Counted from the stretch's first letter, positions 16,342 to 27,100 are shown. The stretch: 43,543 nucleotides of DNA from Prolixibacteraceae bacterium (GCA_003516705.1 DPCJ01000115.1:1-43543); one strand, 5' to 3'. A program made the numbers and translations. The notes: generated from the letters alone by a model not told the origin.

Positions 16342-16791
16342 TCACATGTATATTATATCTACCTCTATGGATTTCTGTGAATCCAAATCAAAAGCAGCCT
16401 TTTTAAAAGTGGGTCTGTTGGTAATTTTCAAAGACTGAAAGTTTGAAAAACCGATACCTTCTTTTGGAAGAATTATGCCTTTTTCAATTTTACCATCTGC
16501 ATCTTCATCGTGTAAAACATTTACTGCATATCTGCCAACCGGCAGATTTTCAAAAGTTACCGTTGACGTACCGTTTGCAATTTTTGCCGTTAGTTTTCGG
16601 TAGTACTTTTTATAATACTCATCCGGAAAAGAATCTTCGGTATCGTACAATGCGAACTGAACCACTCCTTTCGAGTTTCGTAAGTCTCTTACTTTCACCG
16701 TTAACGGGTAGGTTTTTTCTTTTCGATTTTGAAAGGAGGAGAACAGCACAAGGAATACGGATACCTGAATAATCAGAATTACTATTTTCAT
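16342..16791 (-). CDS. DUF2141 protein, exported
   Basis: A 149-residue exported protein with an N-terminal hydrophobic segment. The body matches DUF2141: VRDLRNSKGVVQFALYDTED, FENLPVGRYAVNVLHDEDADGKIEKG and PKEGIGFSNF, a transthyretin-like beta sandwich with an acidic DEDADGK loop that may bind a divalent cation. Its biochemical role is not known. The start codon overlaps the stop of the RND permease gene by the four bases ATGA, so the two are translationally coupled. Presumably it works in the periplasm. Confidence 0.8.
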   Translation of the reverse strand: MKIVILIIQVSVFLVLFSSFQNRKEKTYPLTVKVRDLRNSKGVVQFALYDTEDSFPDEYYKKYYRKLTAKIANGTSTVTFENLPVGRYAVNVLHDEDADGKIEKGIILPKEGIGFSNFQSLKITNRPTFKKAAFDLDSQKSIEVDIIYM

Positions 16792-19700
16792 TTTCTTTTA
16801 CTTATTTTTTCTTTAAGTGTATCAACCGCGTAATAAACCACAGGTACCAAAAACACCGTAAGGATTAACGACGAAATTAAACCGCCGATAATTACCCAGG
16901 CCAACCCGTTTTTCCACTCACTGGCAGTTCCCTGTGCAAGTGCAATGGGCATCATCCCTATGGCCATGGCCAGTGTGGTCATTAAAATTGGGCGCAGGCG
17001 TTCTTTCCCGGCAATAATCAGCGCTTCCTTAAAATATGTGCCCTGAGCTTTTAGCTGGTTGGTAAAATCCACAATCAGAATGGCATTTTTTGTTACCAGT
17101 CCCATGAGCATAATCAGCCCCAACAGTGCAAATAAAGTAATGTCGTTGGCTGTTAAATTAAGAGTCAGAAATGCACCAATGGCAGCTACAGGGATACCAA
17201 ACAATGCCACAAACGGATAGATGAAACTATCGTACAAGGCTACCATAATCAGGTAAATAAGAATAAACGATATCAGCAGAACTGAGCCAAGTGCGCCAAA
17301 ACTGTCGTTTTGCGTTTTAATATCGGCTCCCCAGGTGAGTTGCACGTCTTCGGGTAGCGGATGCGCATTGAGATAGGCTATCACATCATCGGCAAGTGTT
17401 CCCGACGGGCGGCCAAACGATTCGGCGGTAAGGGTTACCGAAGCCTGGCGGTCGAGGCGTTCGAGCAGCGAAGGTGAATTGTCCTGAACCACTTCGACAA
17501 ATTGTGAAACTTCCACCGGAATGTTCATCGGATTTACGATGATGAGGTTTTGTACATCCTCAAAGTTTTTACGGTTGAAATCATCGAGCCAGATGCGCAC
17601 CGGATATTCAGTTCCGTTTTCGGTGAGGGTGGCATCTTCATTTCCGGTAAACGCGGTTCGCAAATTCAACCCAACATACGCTGTGTTCAGACCCAGCCGC
17701 TGCATTTTATCATTATCCGGAATAACCTTGTACTCCGGATTTCCTTCCACCACCGAAAGCTGCACATTGTCGGCTCCGGGTATTTGCTTAATTACTGCCT
17801 GCAGTTCTTCTGATGCAGTCATTACTTCCGCGAGATTTGCGCCGCTGAGGGTAATTTTTATAGGCGCCGACTTGGGTAACAAACCAATCACTGCCATCGA
17901 AAAATTAATTCCGGCGAACTCCGATTCCAGCTCGTTTCGCAACTGTTTCATAAAAGCTTCGGTTTTAATATCCCGTTCACTTTCAGGTTTTAACTGAATG
18001 GTAAATTCCGATTTATTGGCCGAGCCAACTCCCAAACTCCCGATTCCGGTACTGGGGCCGGCAATGTTGCTAAACAGCGTAGCCACTTCGTCGTGCTGAA
18101 GTACATAGTTTTCAACCTGTTGCGAAATAATATTGTTTTGCTGTACTGTAATGGTTTTATCAAATTCAAGGTTTAACCTGAATTTTCCCTGGTCGCCGGT
18201 TGACATCATTTCTTTCCCGATAATACCCTGTTTCATCATTCCGGCAGTAAAAACCAGCAACAGAATAATGATTCCGGTAAATATGAGTTTATGGTTTAAA
18301 ACCCATTGCAATTGTTTTCCATACCATTGAATAAATGTTTGGAGCTGGTGTTCGAACCACAGTAAAAAGCGGTTAAAAATGTTGGTGGGTTGCAAATCTT
18401 CTTTTTTACCGATTCGCGATGCCATCCAAGGAGTAAGAGTAAACCCAACCAGCAAACTGGTTAGTGTTGACGTGATTACCACCACTGAAAACTGTTTGAG
18501 CATGTCGGCAATAAAAACCTGCAGAAACAAAATCGGAAGGAAAACCACCACATCGACTAAAGTAATGGAGAGTGCGGAAAAACCGATTTCCATTCGCCCG
18601 TCCATTGAGGCGGCGCGTTTTTCTTTTCCCATGTCGAGGTGCCGCTGAATATTCTCCAAAATCACAATGGCATCGTCCACCAATATTCCGATAATCAGCG
18701 ACATAGCCAGCAAAGTCATCAGGTTGAGCGTGTAACCCAGCAGCCACATTACTGCAAAAGCCGTTATCAGTGAAGTAGGGATGGAAACAAGTACGATTAA
18801 TGAGTTCCGGTAACTTCTCAGAAAGAGCAACATTACAATCGACACAAGAATAACAGCGAGAATCAGGTCGAAAACCACCGATTCCACAGCCGCAATGGTA
18901 TTGTCGGTTGAATCGTCGGCTACAATAAATTTAACTCCTGCCTCTTTGTTCTGCTCTTCAATGTGTTGCAGTTTTTCGCGCACCAGTTCCGACACATCCA
19001 CGGCATTGGCATCGCCCTGTTTTTTAAGCAGCAAGCCAATTCCGTTGTTTCCGTTGTACCGGCTTACCGATGCAATCTCTTTTATACCGTCGGTAACTGT
19101 CGCAACATCTTTTACATACACCGGGCTTCCGGGAGAAGGCATGTCAATCTGCACATTCATAATATCAGTTACAGTGGCAAACTTGCCGGTTAAACGCACC
19201 GAATTATTCTCCTTTTCGGACTGGACTTTACCGGCAGGTAAATCGAGCCCGGAGCGGTTGATGGATTCAACCACCTGTAAAAGCGATATTTTGTAGAGTT
19301 TCAGTTTATCCTGGTCAACTTTAACCTGTATTTCACGTTCTTCGCCACCCAATAGCGTAATTTCGGCAACCCCTTTTAACTGCTGAATTTGCGGCAGAAA
19401 ATCGTCTTTCATTTTCTGATAAAATGCTGTTTCTGAAAGGTTGCTTGTGGCGCTTATCGAAATAATGGGTAAATCGTTGGGCGAAACCTTGCTCATTACC
19501 GGACTTTGAATGTCGGCAGGTAAATCAGTTATAATATTGTCGATATAACGCTGCGCATCCTGCATGGCATTGTCAACATTGGTACCGTACTTCAGGTTGG
19601 CAATAATCACCGACGCGTTGGGCATCGACTTGGTTTCGAGATAATCAACCCCTTCAAGATTCGACAGGGCATCTTCAATTTTTCGCGAAACCGAGGTTTC

Positions 19701-19877
19701 CACTTCCTGCGGCTCGGCGCCCGGGTACATGGTTCTTATCACCACTACCGGCTGATTAAAATCGGGCAGCAGTTCGTAGCTCAGATTATTGTAGCCAATT
19801 ATTCCAAGCAGTGCAAACACACTGAAAAGAACGATAATGAGCGATGGACGTTTTATTGAAATTTCTGTAATATTCAT
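16788..19877 (-). CDS. RND efflux permease (HAE1/AcrB type)
   Basis: A 1029-residue inner-membrane pump of the usual length with the RND layout of two large periplasmic loops and 12 helices. Helix 4 carries ILVDDAIVILEN with the two proton-relay Asp at about residues 401-402, and helix 10 carries GLVTKNAILIVDF with the matching Lys at about 927. PGAEPQEVE and LLPDFNQPVVVI near the N-terminus are typical of HAE1 pumps, which expel drugs, detergents or lipophilic compounds. Together with the adaptor and TolC genes just upstream it makes a complete tripartite pump under TetR genes in the same operon. Substrate unknown. Confidence 0.95.
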   Translation of the reverse strand: MNITEISIKRPSLIIVLFSVFALLGIIGYNNLSYELLPDFNQPVVVIRTMYPGAEPQEVETSVSRKIEDALSNLEGVDYLETKSMPNASVIIANLKYGTNVDNAMQDAQRYIDNIITDLPADIQSPVMSKVSPNDLPIISISATSNLSETAFYQKMKDDFLPQIQQLKGVAEITLLGGEEREIQVKVDQDKLKLYKISLLQVVESINRSGLDLPAGKVQSEKENNSVRLTGKFATVTDIMNVQIDMPSPGSPVYVKDVATVTDGIKEIASVSRYNGNNGIGLLLKKQGDANAVDVSELVREKLQHIEEQNKEAGVKFIVADDSTDNTIAAVESVVFDLILAVILVSIVMLLFLRSYRNSLIVLVSIPTSLITAFAVMWLLGYTLNLMTLLAMSLIIGILVDDAIVILENIQRHLDMGKEKRAASMDGRMEIGFSALSITLVDVVVFLPILFLQVFIADMLKQFSVVVITSTLTSLLVGFTLTPWMASRIGKKEDLQPTNIFNRFLLWFEHQLQTFIQWYGKQLQWVLNHKLIFTGIIILLLVFTAGMMKQGIIGKEMMSTGDQGKFRLNLEFDKTITVQQNNIISQQVENYVLQHDEVATLFSNIAGPSTGIGSLGVGSANKSEFTIQLKPESERDIKTEAFMKQLRNELESEFAGINFSMAVIGLLPKSAPIKITLSGANLAEVMTASEELQAVIKQIPGADNVQLSVVEGNPEYKVIPDNDKMQRLGLNTAYVGLNLRTAFTGNEDATLTENGTEYPVRIWLDDFNRKNFEDVQNLIIVNPMNIPVEVSQFVEVVQDNSPSLLERLDRQASVTLTAESFGRPSGTLADDVIAYLNAHPLPEDVQLTWGADIKTQNDSFGALGSVLLISFILIYLIMVALYDSFIYPFVALFGIPVAAIGAFLTLNLTANDITLFALLGLIMLMGLVTKNAILIVDFTNQLKAQGTYFKEALIIAGKERLRPILMTTLAMAIGMMPIALAQGTASEWKNGLAWVIIGGLISSLILTVFLVPVVYYAVDTLKEKISKRK

Positions 19878-19885
19878 TTTTTGAA

Positions 19886-20938
19886 TTATTTAAGCGTTAC
19901 ATTGGCGCCGTTAAAAAGGCTGATAAAACCGTTGGTTATCATTTCGTCTCCCTCGTTTAATCCTTCAGCCACCACTACTTTGTTTTCAATTCGTTCCGAA
20001 ATTCTGATATCCTGCAACTGTGCTTTTCCGTTTTTTACCAGGTAAACCTGCGGCTTAATCGTGGTTCCCACCAAAGCTGAAGCAGGAATCGTAATTTGGG
20101 TTGAATCGCTTACGCCTTCCAACTCAACTTTGCCAAACATCCCCGATTTTATTTTTAAACCGGCTGTATTTTTCACCGAAAGCTGAACCGGATAACTGTT
20201 GCCCATGTTGGCTTTGCTGCCAACCATTATCGTTTTTCCTGTCAGCAAAATTTCAGGATACACATCGGCTGAAACCTGACAAAGCTGACCCATATTAAAT
20301 TTGCTCAGACTGTTCTCAGGCACATTCACGGTAAACTTCAGGTTCGAAATATCGGTGATTTGCAGCAGCGGTATTCCGGGAGCGGCAAAAGCGCCTTCTT
20401 CGGTTAGTTTTGCGGTGACAATTCCGTTGAAAGGCGCACGAATAGTAGTTTTGCTGATTTGTTCCAGCAAAGTGGCTTTTTGTACCTGTGCCGATTTTAG
20501 TCCCAGTTCCGCCTTTTCGAGCTGAACGCCCTGGATGGCATCGGCTTTGGCCAGAATTGTAAATCGTTGCACATCTTTTTCCAATCCTTCAATTTGAATT
20601 TCAACGGTTTGCAACTGAAGTTTCAGCAATGAATTATCGAGTTGAATCAGGGTTTGTCCTTTTTGAACTGTGCTTCCCAAATCTACCGGAACAGCGGTAA
20701 CTTTTCCCTGGATATCAGCACTTAATTTAGTTTCCATGTATGGTTCAAAATTGCCGGGGAAAATGGTCACATTCTCCGACCTTTCCGCTTTCACGGTAAT
20801 GGTTTGAACCGAAACCGGTTTTTCCTTATCGTATTGAAAGACCCTTTTTTGTGCAGTTTCTTTATTGCTTTTCATTTTGTAAACAGTAAACGCAACAACA
20901 GCTAGTGCCAGAACGATATAAATTATCTTTTTTAACAT
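19886..20938 (-). CDS. RND periplasmic adaptor (membrane fusion protein)
   Basis: A 350-residue adaptor anchored by an N-terminal hydrophobic segment (about residues 3-19). Biotinyl-lipoyl-like halves are seen at GKVTAVPVDLGSTVQKGQTL and TTIRAPFNGIVTAKLTEEG, separated by a short coiled-coil hairpin, followed by a beta barrel (LLQITDISNLKFTVNVPE) and a C-terminal membrane-proximal domain. It links the RND permease to TolC. It begins 11 bases after the TolC gene and ends 8 bases before the permease gene. Confidence 0.93.
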   Translation of the reverse strand: MLKKIIYIVLALAVVAFTVYKMKSNKETAQKRVFQYDKEKPVSVQTITVKAERSENVTIFPGNFEPYMETKLSADIQGKVTAVPVDLGSTVQKGQTLIQLDNSLLKLQLQTVEIQIEGLEKDVQRFTILAKADAIQGVQLEKAELGLKSAQVQKATLLEQISKTTIRAPFNGIVTAKLTEEGAFAAPGIPLLQITDISNLKFTVNVPENSLSKFNMGQLCQVSADVYPEILLTGKTIMVGSKANMGNSYPVQLSVKNTAGLKIKSGMFGKVELEGVSDSTQITIPASALVGTTIKPQVYLVKNGKAQLQDIRISERIENKVVVAEGLNEGDEMITNGFISLFNGANVTLK

Positions 20939-20949
20939 GATGGTATTTT

Positions 20950-22305
20950 TTAGTTTTTTATTGAAATATTTCCAGTTAATTTTTTCAGTTCCAAATCGGC
21001 TTTCAGGTAGTCGATGATAGCGGTTAGCTGGTTTTGCTGCGCTTCGCGCAGTGCATTGTCGGCCAGTAAAATTTCAGTAAGACTGGACGTTCCCTGCTTT
21101 TGCTGCAAAACCATTTCGTCGTAAACCGTTTTTGCCAGGTCGATTTGGTTCGTGGTATTTTCGATGGTTTGTTGTGTAACAAATCTTTTGCGCGTGGCAT
21201 TTTCAATCAACATGTTGTTTTGTTCGGCCACATTGTTCATTTGCAGCTCACTGTTTTGAATTTCAATTTTTTTCTGGTTGATTTTTCGTTTCGTTACTGT
21301 TCCGTTAAAAATCGGGACTGACAACTGCAATCCTGCAAAACTGACAGGGTAAAACTTTAGAAAATCATTGGGCTTTTCGTCGTACCCAAACCCGGCTTGC
21401 CCATAACTTCCGTACAACGAAACAGAAGGCAAACGCGAATTTTTCAGCGTACTCAGTTCGCTTGACAAAAGTTTATTTTGAGTTAATGCAATTTCCAAAT
21501 CAATGGGCTGATTGAGCGAATATTCAGCAACCGACTGGTGTAAAATTTCTGTTTCAATCTCCAGTTTTTGCTGAATGGAAATTCCCATCGAAAATTTCAG
21601 GGCATTCATAACTTGGTCGAGGTTGCTTTTTACAAGTTCGCGTTGTGTGATTAATTGTTCCTTTTGCAGGGCAACTTTCGAAACATCGCTTTTTTTAATC
21701 ATTAGCTGGCTGTGGAGCAACTCAAAGGTTTCGAGCAGTTTTTGGGTATTTTCCAGGTTCCCTTCAATAAATTGTTGCTGATGCACCAGAATTTGTGCAT
21801 TGTAATACAGGTTCGAAATTTCAAAAAACACTTGTTCTTCGGTTTTTTTATACTGAAGTTCGCTCAACCCGGAAGCAATCTTTGTGGTCTGAATTGCCCC
21901 ATATACCTGCGGATTATACAAAGGCATTGCCAGTTGAATATTTGCACTCATATTGTGCGGCACACCCATTTGCACTTCCTTGTACATTCCATCGGGGCCT
22001 CCAAATGCCGATTGGGGCATTAACTGGTAGGGCAACTCGGTAAAGTATTTATAATCGGCGCTCAAATTTACTTTCGGAAGTAAATTGGCTTTTGCTTCCT
22101 GCTCTCTTTCTGCACCCAGTTCGATGTTATTTCGGCCCATCTGCAGGTTTTTGTTGTACACCTGAGCGGTATCGATACATTGCTGCAACGACCAGGTTTG
22201 AGCCTTTCCCGAAAGAGAAAGACTCATTAATGCAAGTGAAAGCACCCATACAACAAGTATGTGAATATTCACCAACTTTTTGTTAAAAATTTTTTTCGTT
22301 TTCAT
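20950..22305 (-). CDS. TolC-family outer-membrane efflux channel
   Basis: A 451-residue exported protein. The signal segment ends near SGKAQ, then WSLQQCIDTAQVYN opens the first of two TolC repeats of long helices with short barrel strands. PKVNLSADYK and LPSVSLYGSYGQAG are the paired strand regions of the two repeats. It provides the outer-membrane exit of the RND pump. Only one base separates its start from the stop of the preceding TetR gene, showing that the pump is transcribed from the TetR promoter. Confidence 0.93.
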   Translation of the reverse strand: MKTKKIFNKKLVNIHILVVWVLSLALMSLSLSGKAQTWSLQQCIDTAQVYNKNLQMGRNNIELGAEREQEAKANLLPKVNLSADYKYFTELPYQLMPQSAFGGPDGMYKEVQMGVPHNMSANIQLAMPLYNPQVYGAIQTTKIASGLSELQYKKTEEQVFFEISNLYYNAQILVHQQQFIEGNLENTQKLLETFELLHSQLMIKKSDVSKVALQKEQLITQRELVKSNLDQVMNALKFSMGISIQQKLEIETEILHQSVAEYSLNQPIDLEIALTQNKLLSSELSTLKNSRLPSVSLYGSYGQAGFGYDEKPNDFLKFYPVSFAGLQLSVPIFNGTVTKRKINQKKIEIQNSELQMNNVAEQNNMLIENATRKRFVTQQTIENTTNQIDLAKTVYDEMVLQQKQGTSSLTEILLADNALREAQQNQLTAIIDYLKADLELKKLTGNISIKN

Positions 22306-22306
22306 T

Positions 22307-22858
22307 TTAATCGTTAATAGTTTTCAATGTTTTTAATTCAAGCATCATTTCGTTCAGGCGTTGTTCATCTTTCATCATATTCCTGAACCCAGATAGAATT
22401 CTGTTCACTAAAAATTTGGTTGATTCGTTCGTTTTGAAATTATTTTGTTTTTTCCCTTTGTCAATAATCCGGGTAAGGTATTCTTCAGCAATAAACCTGA
22501 TTCTCAAAACTGAATGTTTGATACTTTCATCTCTTCTCATCAAACTTTTATCGAAAATTAACGACAGATAATACGGTTTTTGCAGAAACAGAAAATACAA
22601 TCCTTTGAAAAGCAATTTAAGTTCGGATTCGGGATTTGATTTTTTTATTTCTATTTCCTTTACAAATTCAATAATATCAGTTTCAAATGCCAGCAGTAGA
22701 ATGAGAATAATATCATCGTCTTTTAAAAGTTGATTGTATAGTTGATTTTTCTCTACTTTCAATTCTTTGGCAAGATTATGAATGGTAAGCTCTTCCAGTC
22801 CTGTGTTCAGGATAATTCGGGCTGCTTTGTCTATTATGTCCGACTTGTTTGTTTCCAT
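22307..22858 (-). CDS. TetR-family regulator (second of a tandem pair)
   Basis: A 183-residue TetR protein. The HTH domain spans about residues 7-50: IIDKAARIILNTGLEELTIH, then LAKELKVEKNQLYNQLLKDD. The recognition helix (KNQLYNQLL) differs from the usual aIYrHF pattern, so its target may differ from that of the neighbouring TetR. The C-terminal ligand domain is of normal size. It starts 6 bases after the upstream TetR and ends one base before tolC. Confidence 0.8.
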   Translation of the reverse strand: METNKSDIIDKAARIILNTGLEELTIHNLAKELKVEKNQLYNQLLKDDDIILILLLAFETDIIEFVKEIEIKKSNPESELKLLFKGLYFLFLQKPYYLSLIFDKSLMRRDESIKHSVLRIRFIAEEYLTRIIDKGKKQNNFKTNESTKFLVNRILSGFRNMMKDEQRLNEMMLELKTLKTIND

Positions 22859-22864
22859 GATAAT

Positions 22865-23452
22865 TTACTTGCTTAAAACTTTATTAATTATCTGAATATG
22901 TGTTTTGCCTTTTTCCATTAAATTGAAACTGTGATTGCTCAATTCCCATTTTTTAACCAATAACCTGAATGAGCCCATCGCGATTAAAGCAAGACTTTTT
23001 TTATCAATGTCTGTTCTAATATTGTTCTCATTTTGCCCATTCAGAATAATAGCCTCGATGGTGTTTGTGTGAAGGGTTACAATTTCATTTATTTTGGATT
23101 TTAGTGTTTCATCATTATTGAAAATTTCTTCTGAAAAAATTACTGAAACCATTGAAGGTGTTTCAGAAAACAAATCCAACATCCTTGAAAACAGAAAATC
23201 CAACTTTTCGGTTGCTATGGCATCATAATTTTCCACAATCCTGGCAAGCATCTCTGCCATATCTTTAAGGCCATTCAGAACACCGAGTAATATTTCCGTT
23301 TTACTTTCAAAATGTCTGTAAATAGCAGGTTCTGAAATCCCAATTTCTTTCGAAATATTTTTAATGGTTAACCCTTGAATTCCCTTTTTACCAATAAGTT
23401 CAAGCGCTACCAGCAATATTTCCGTTTGTCTGTCTGTCTGATTATTCATCAT
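22865..23452 (-). CDS. TetR-family regulator, candidate master of the three-operon regulon
   Basis: A 195-residue TetR protein. The HTH domain occupies about residues 8-55 with recognition helix region ISEPAIYRHFESKTEIL. It has a full-length C-terminal ligand domain and is clearly a paralogue of the TetR at 38211-38798 (both have AIYRH, VIFSEEIF and a W-x-x-SN-x-SF segment near the end). A perfect palindrome lies 21-46 bases upstream of its start, as expected for autoregulation, and two more copies precede other operons. It may therefore repress or activate all three. Start could be either of two adjacent Met codons. Ligand unknown; the regulated genes suggest a lipid-like molecule. Confidence 0.82.
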   Translation of the reverse strand: MMNNQTDRQTEILLVALELIGKKGIQGLTIKNISKEIGISEPAIYRHFESKTEILLGVLNGLKDMAEMLARIVENYDAIATEKLDFLFSRMLDLFSETPSMVSVIFSEEIFNNDETLKSKINEIVTLHTNTIEAIILNGQNENNIRTDIDKKSLALIAMGSFRLLVKKWELSNHSFNLMEKGKTHIQIINKVLSK

Positions 23453-23472
23453 GCATTAATTTCATTTTGAGC

Positions 23473-23506
23473 GAAGTTAGTTAATATTAACTAACTTCCA
23501 AAAATA
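23473..23506 (-). promoter_or_regulatory. Palindromic operator 1 with abutting -7 element
   Basis: The palindrome at 23473-23498 is perfect over 26 bp: a GTTAGTTAATATTAACTAAC core with GAA/TTC ends. On the minus strand a TATTTTTG (23499-23506), matching the Bacteroidota -7 consensus TAnnTTTG, directly abuts it, so a bound dimer would cover the transcription start. It precedes the TetR-efflux operon. The core recurs at 30323-30342 and 37782-37801. No good -33 element was seen. Confidence 0.8.
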
Positions 23507-23529
23507 AATTATATTTTAACATTTCTTAA

Positions 23530-24165
23530 TCATTTTTTTTCGAAGTAGTTCACTGAAAGTGTTGAAAAATCGTAATAATTTCCCGGTTTCCATCCCTGTT
23601 TTTTAAAAATCTTTTTTAACTCCCAGTTTACGATACCATGGGCTACAACAACCGTTACTTCATGCGTGCTTGTATATTCTATTAACTTTTGTGAATAAAC
23701 CCGGAGCTCCTTTTTGCGGTATTGGTAATTCTCTTTTTCCTTACCGTTTATTCCCATCATCCATGTTCCACGCGAAATGAGTAACCAAACTTTAACAGGC
23801 AGTTGAATCGCCGGAAACTTAACAATCGGGTTGTCGAGCTCAGCAAGAACACTGTCTGTTTTAATTACCGCGTCTTCCCCAAATATTATTGAAGCCGTTT
23901 CTGCCGCTCTTTTAATCGGACTGCAAAAAACGGTATCCACGGTTTCGAAGTTTTCAATTTTTCTTTTTATTTCGTTGGCATTGAAATTCCTGATTGGCGA
24001 CCGATTGTATTGCTTTTTGTATAAATGCGCAGATTTTGAATTTCCCCAACCGGGGTTTTTAATGTCAACCTTAGCATGCCTGATTAAATATATTTTTGAG
24101 GGGGACTGACTTTTCCCCGGTAACATCAGCGCTGCAAAAAGCAAAAAAACAAAAATCCTGACCAT
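23530..24165 (-). CDS. Exported histidine phosphatase-family protein
   Basis: A 211-residue protein with an N-terminal signal (MVRIFVFLLFAALMLPGKSQ). The phosphohistidine motif is LIRHAKVD with Arg29 and His30, CSPIKRAAETA supplies the next conserved Arg, and VVVAHGIVN holds the second active-site His (about residue 176). This is the phosphoglycerate-mutase-like phosphatase superfamily. The export signal places it in the periplasm, so a small phosphorylated compound or lipid phosphate is a more likely substrate than a glycolytic one. It starts two bases after the large barrel-fusion gene and is the last gene of the cyclase operon. Confidence 0.82.
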   Translation of the reverse strand: MVRIFVFLLFAALMLPGKSQSPSKIYLIRHAKVDIKNPGWGNSKSAHLYKKQYNRSPIRNFNANEIKRKIENFETVDTVFCSPIKRAAETASIIFGEDAVIKTDSVLAELDNPIVKFPAIQLPVKVWLLISRGTWMMGINGKEKENYQYRKKELRVYSQKLIEYTSTHEVTVVVAHGIVNWELKKIFKKQGWKPGNYYDFSTLSVNYFEKK

Positions 24166-24167
24166 GG

Positions 24168-27100
24168 TTAAAACTGGTAGTTTACAGAAAAATTAACAAG
24201 CTGATCTTCGTTACTGATTGCATAAGAAACATTTAGCGTGGCCATATCGAAGGGCGAAAACCAAAATCCAATGCCTGTGCCATTGTGCCAGCGTTTTGAG
24301 GTTTCACCTTCAAGCCAAACCCGTCCCGTGTCATTAAAGAGTAAAACCCCGATGGTACCATTCATAAGATAAGTTTGAAACTGTTTCATCCGTACCCTAA
24401 TTTCAGCGTTTAAATAAAGGCTTGCATCCCCATAAAAACGGGTTTCTCGGTAAGCTCTTAAATTCTCTTTGTTTCCAAGTTTTGCCGCCTCGTGAAAAGC
24501 ATAATTGCCAAAAAGTTTTTCACCACCTGCCCGAAGTGCATAAACAACCCGCGGCCTCTGTGAAAAACTCAGGTAGGTAATCCAATCACCCGAAAGTTTA
24601 AAAAAATCATCCGTTTGTTGATTAAGTCCGGCAAAATAACCGGCCTGTGTTTTTATTTGCGTTCCAAGGGTTGGAAATGCGGTACTTCCGGCAAATTCTT
24701 TTTCTGCTTTTCCATTTTGCCGGGTACCGGTATTTAAAATGTATTTAAAATAAATACCGGCATAAGAATGTGCCAACAAATCGTTCTCATTAAGGCCATT
24801 CGAGGGAAGAGATATAAACCTGGCTGGAGTTTCCTCTGCATCTGCAAACAAATACCGGATTCCCGGGCCGGCTTTATGAACTTCATTGTTATCAATCCAT
24901 TTTAAAAAATCCATTTGGGCAAAACTCCGTCTCATCTGCAAACGGTAAAAATAGATATTATGTTCATCTGAATTCCATGAGGTCTCATTACCCAAACCAA
25001 AAAAATTACCTGCATACCCACTTGAGTTGTAGCCAGCATTGAAATTAATTTGTACATGTCGAAGCGGATAACTGTTATATGCATTAAACAGGAGATTATA
25101 GGAATTAGTTGCCAATGCATAATTACCCATAATTTCGTATCTGCGTTTTTGGTAACGCGAATATTTGGTAAAAATTGGGCCTCCGCCAATATACATCCCA
25201 TCGTCGGGATTATAGCCAGAATAAATTCCCGGATATACGATATCGTATTCAAAGTTTTTCCGATCGTATTTTAACAGTTCTTTATCAAATTTATTTTTTA
25301 TTCTTCCCTGTGTTCCTTCACTAACTATTGTGTTTTTTTTGTCATAAAGGGATACACATTCCTGAACACCTAAGTTAAAGCCGACCACTTCATCATTATC
25401 TTCGCCTCCAATAATTTTTAATTTGATGTTCCTTGAACTGAATCCGAGCTTTTCAAACCGGTCATTTCCCTGCAATCCATACAGGTTGATTATTTTGGTT
25501 TCGTCTTGAATAAATTTCCGGTCAAAAAAACAATCTCCTCTTTCTCCGTTGTTTAATATTTTATACCCTCTTATTAGCAGAATTTCATCACCGTAAATAA
25601 TTTCAAAAGAATCGTTTTTATTGGTTCCATATATGTTTACTTCTCTGGCAAGCGATAAGTATAATTTACGGGCCATCGTTTCCAGGTTATCCAGACGGCT
25701 TTTTAAAATCTTCCCTGTTTCCTTTCCGCAAATGGAGTAAACTTCAGGAGGGAAGGCCAGCATGGCTGAATCGATGTTACCATTACCAAGCAGAATTTTT
25801 AAGCTGTCAATTTGAGAAAGCCAGTCGCTCCAACTGCAATTAATTAAAAAAGTACGGTCGAAATAACGTGCGTTAAACGATTGTCCGTTTATGTTTTCTG
25901 TCATTTCGTCGAAACCCTGAATTTTTGGGAGCAACCATCTTCGCGCGCTTATCCAAGGTAATATCCCTTCATTTAAGAAGAAAGCCTGATCACGGTCGCG
26001 GGGTATCGGTTTATAAATTATTTTGCCGTTTTGTTCAATTCCAGCCCATCTCCACTGGTCATCGTGCCGATCCCAATCGTTGATAAGAACATCGAAAATA
26101 CGGGCACGAATCACAGCATTTTTATCAATGGTATAATTGTGGTTTTTGGTAATATTCTCTACAAGGTCTTCGGTTGAAATAACATTTACAGGAATTCCGG
26201 TTCTTTCATTTATCCGGAAATCCTTATCTGGTCGTTCTTCAAAAAGAAAAAGTTGATTTGCCACATCGTTTCTGTAAATACCAAAACGCGGGTCATCTGG
26301 AACATAAAACATTTCGGGATTTGTTTGTAAAACCCGAGTCTGGCTGGCAAGCCTTGCCACAACAGGCGCTGCATAAGGGTTTGAAGCTGAAATCTGGTCT
26401 TGTACGATATCAACCGCAAAAGTATTTCGCAGCTCTTTTGGCAAGGCTCCATCCACATTTTTATCGACAGACCGAAGCACATATTGCGCACCACTGGCAT
26501 CTTCAAGCCGCAACGAATAGGTTTGTTGCCCACCGCCACGTTTTATAATTTTCAGTCCTCCATTTTTACTCCCAATATCGAAAACCGGAAATTTCACCGG
26601 TGTTTCCCACACATCGCGGTAATTCTCACCCAGCCATTTGTATTTTGATTGCGAAATTTTGTACCGACTGCTGGCAATTTTGCTTACACTGTCGGGCAAC
26701 AAAAGGTTTTCGGCTGTGCTTTTTTTTTCAAAAGAAAAAGTTTTATTGTAAATTATTTTGTTGAAAAGAACCTCCGTGCCACTGGAAAAAGTTACTGAAC
26801 ATTCGCCGTTGGCGTTAAAATCAAGCCGGGCAAAACCGGTTTGACTGGAGCCAAATTCGGCAAGATTTTTTCTCACATATTCCGGCTTGCCCCATGCACC
26901 GGAAATAACAAAATGCGACTTTTTATATTGAAAATACTGTAAATTGGCTTCACCTCCCGAAACATATAAAATATCAGGATATTTTTCAAGAATGGAAAGG
27001 ACACCATTTCGGAATCCCCTGAAATCAGGATGTTGGTTGTCGATATTTGTACCAGGCAATTTTCTGAAGAAAGTTTTAGGAGTTTCAAGCAACCATTGTT

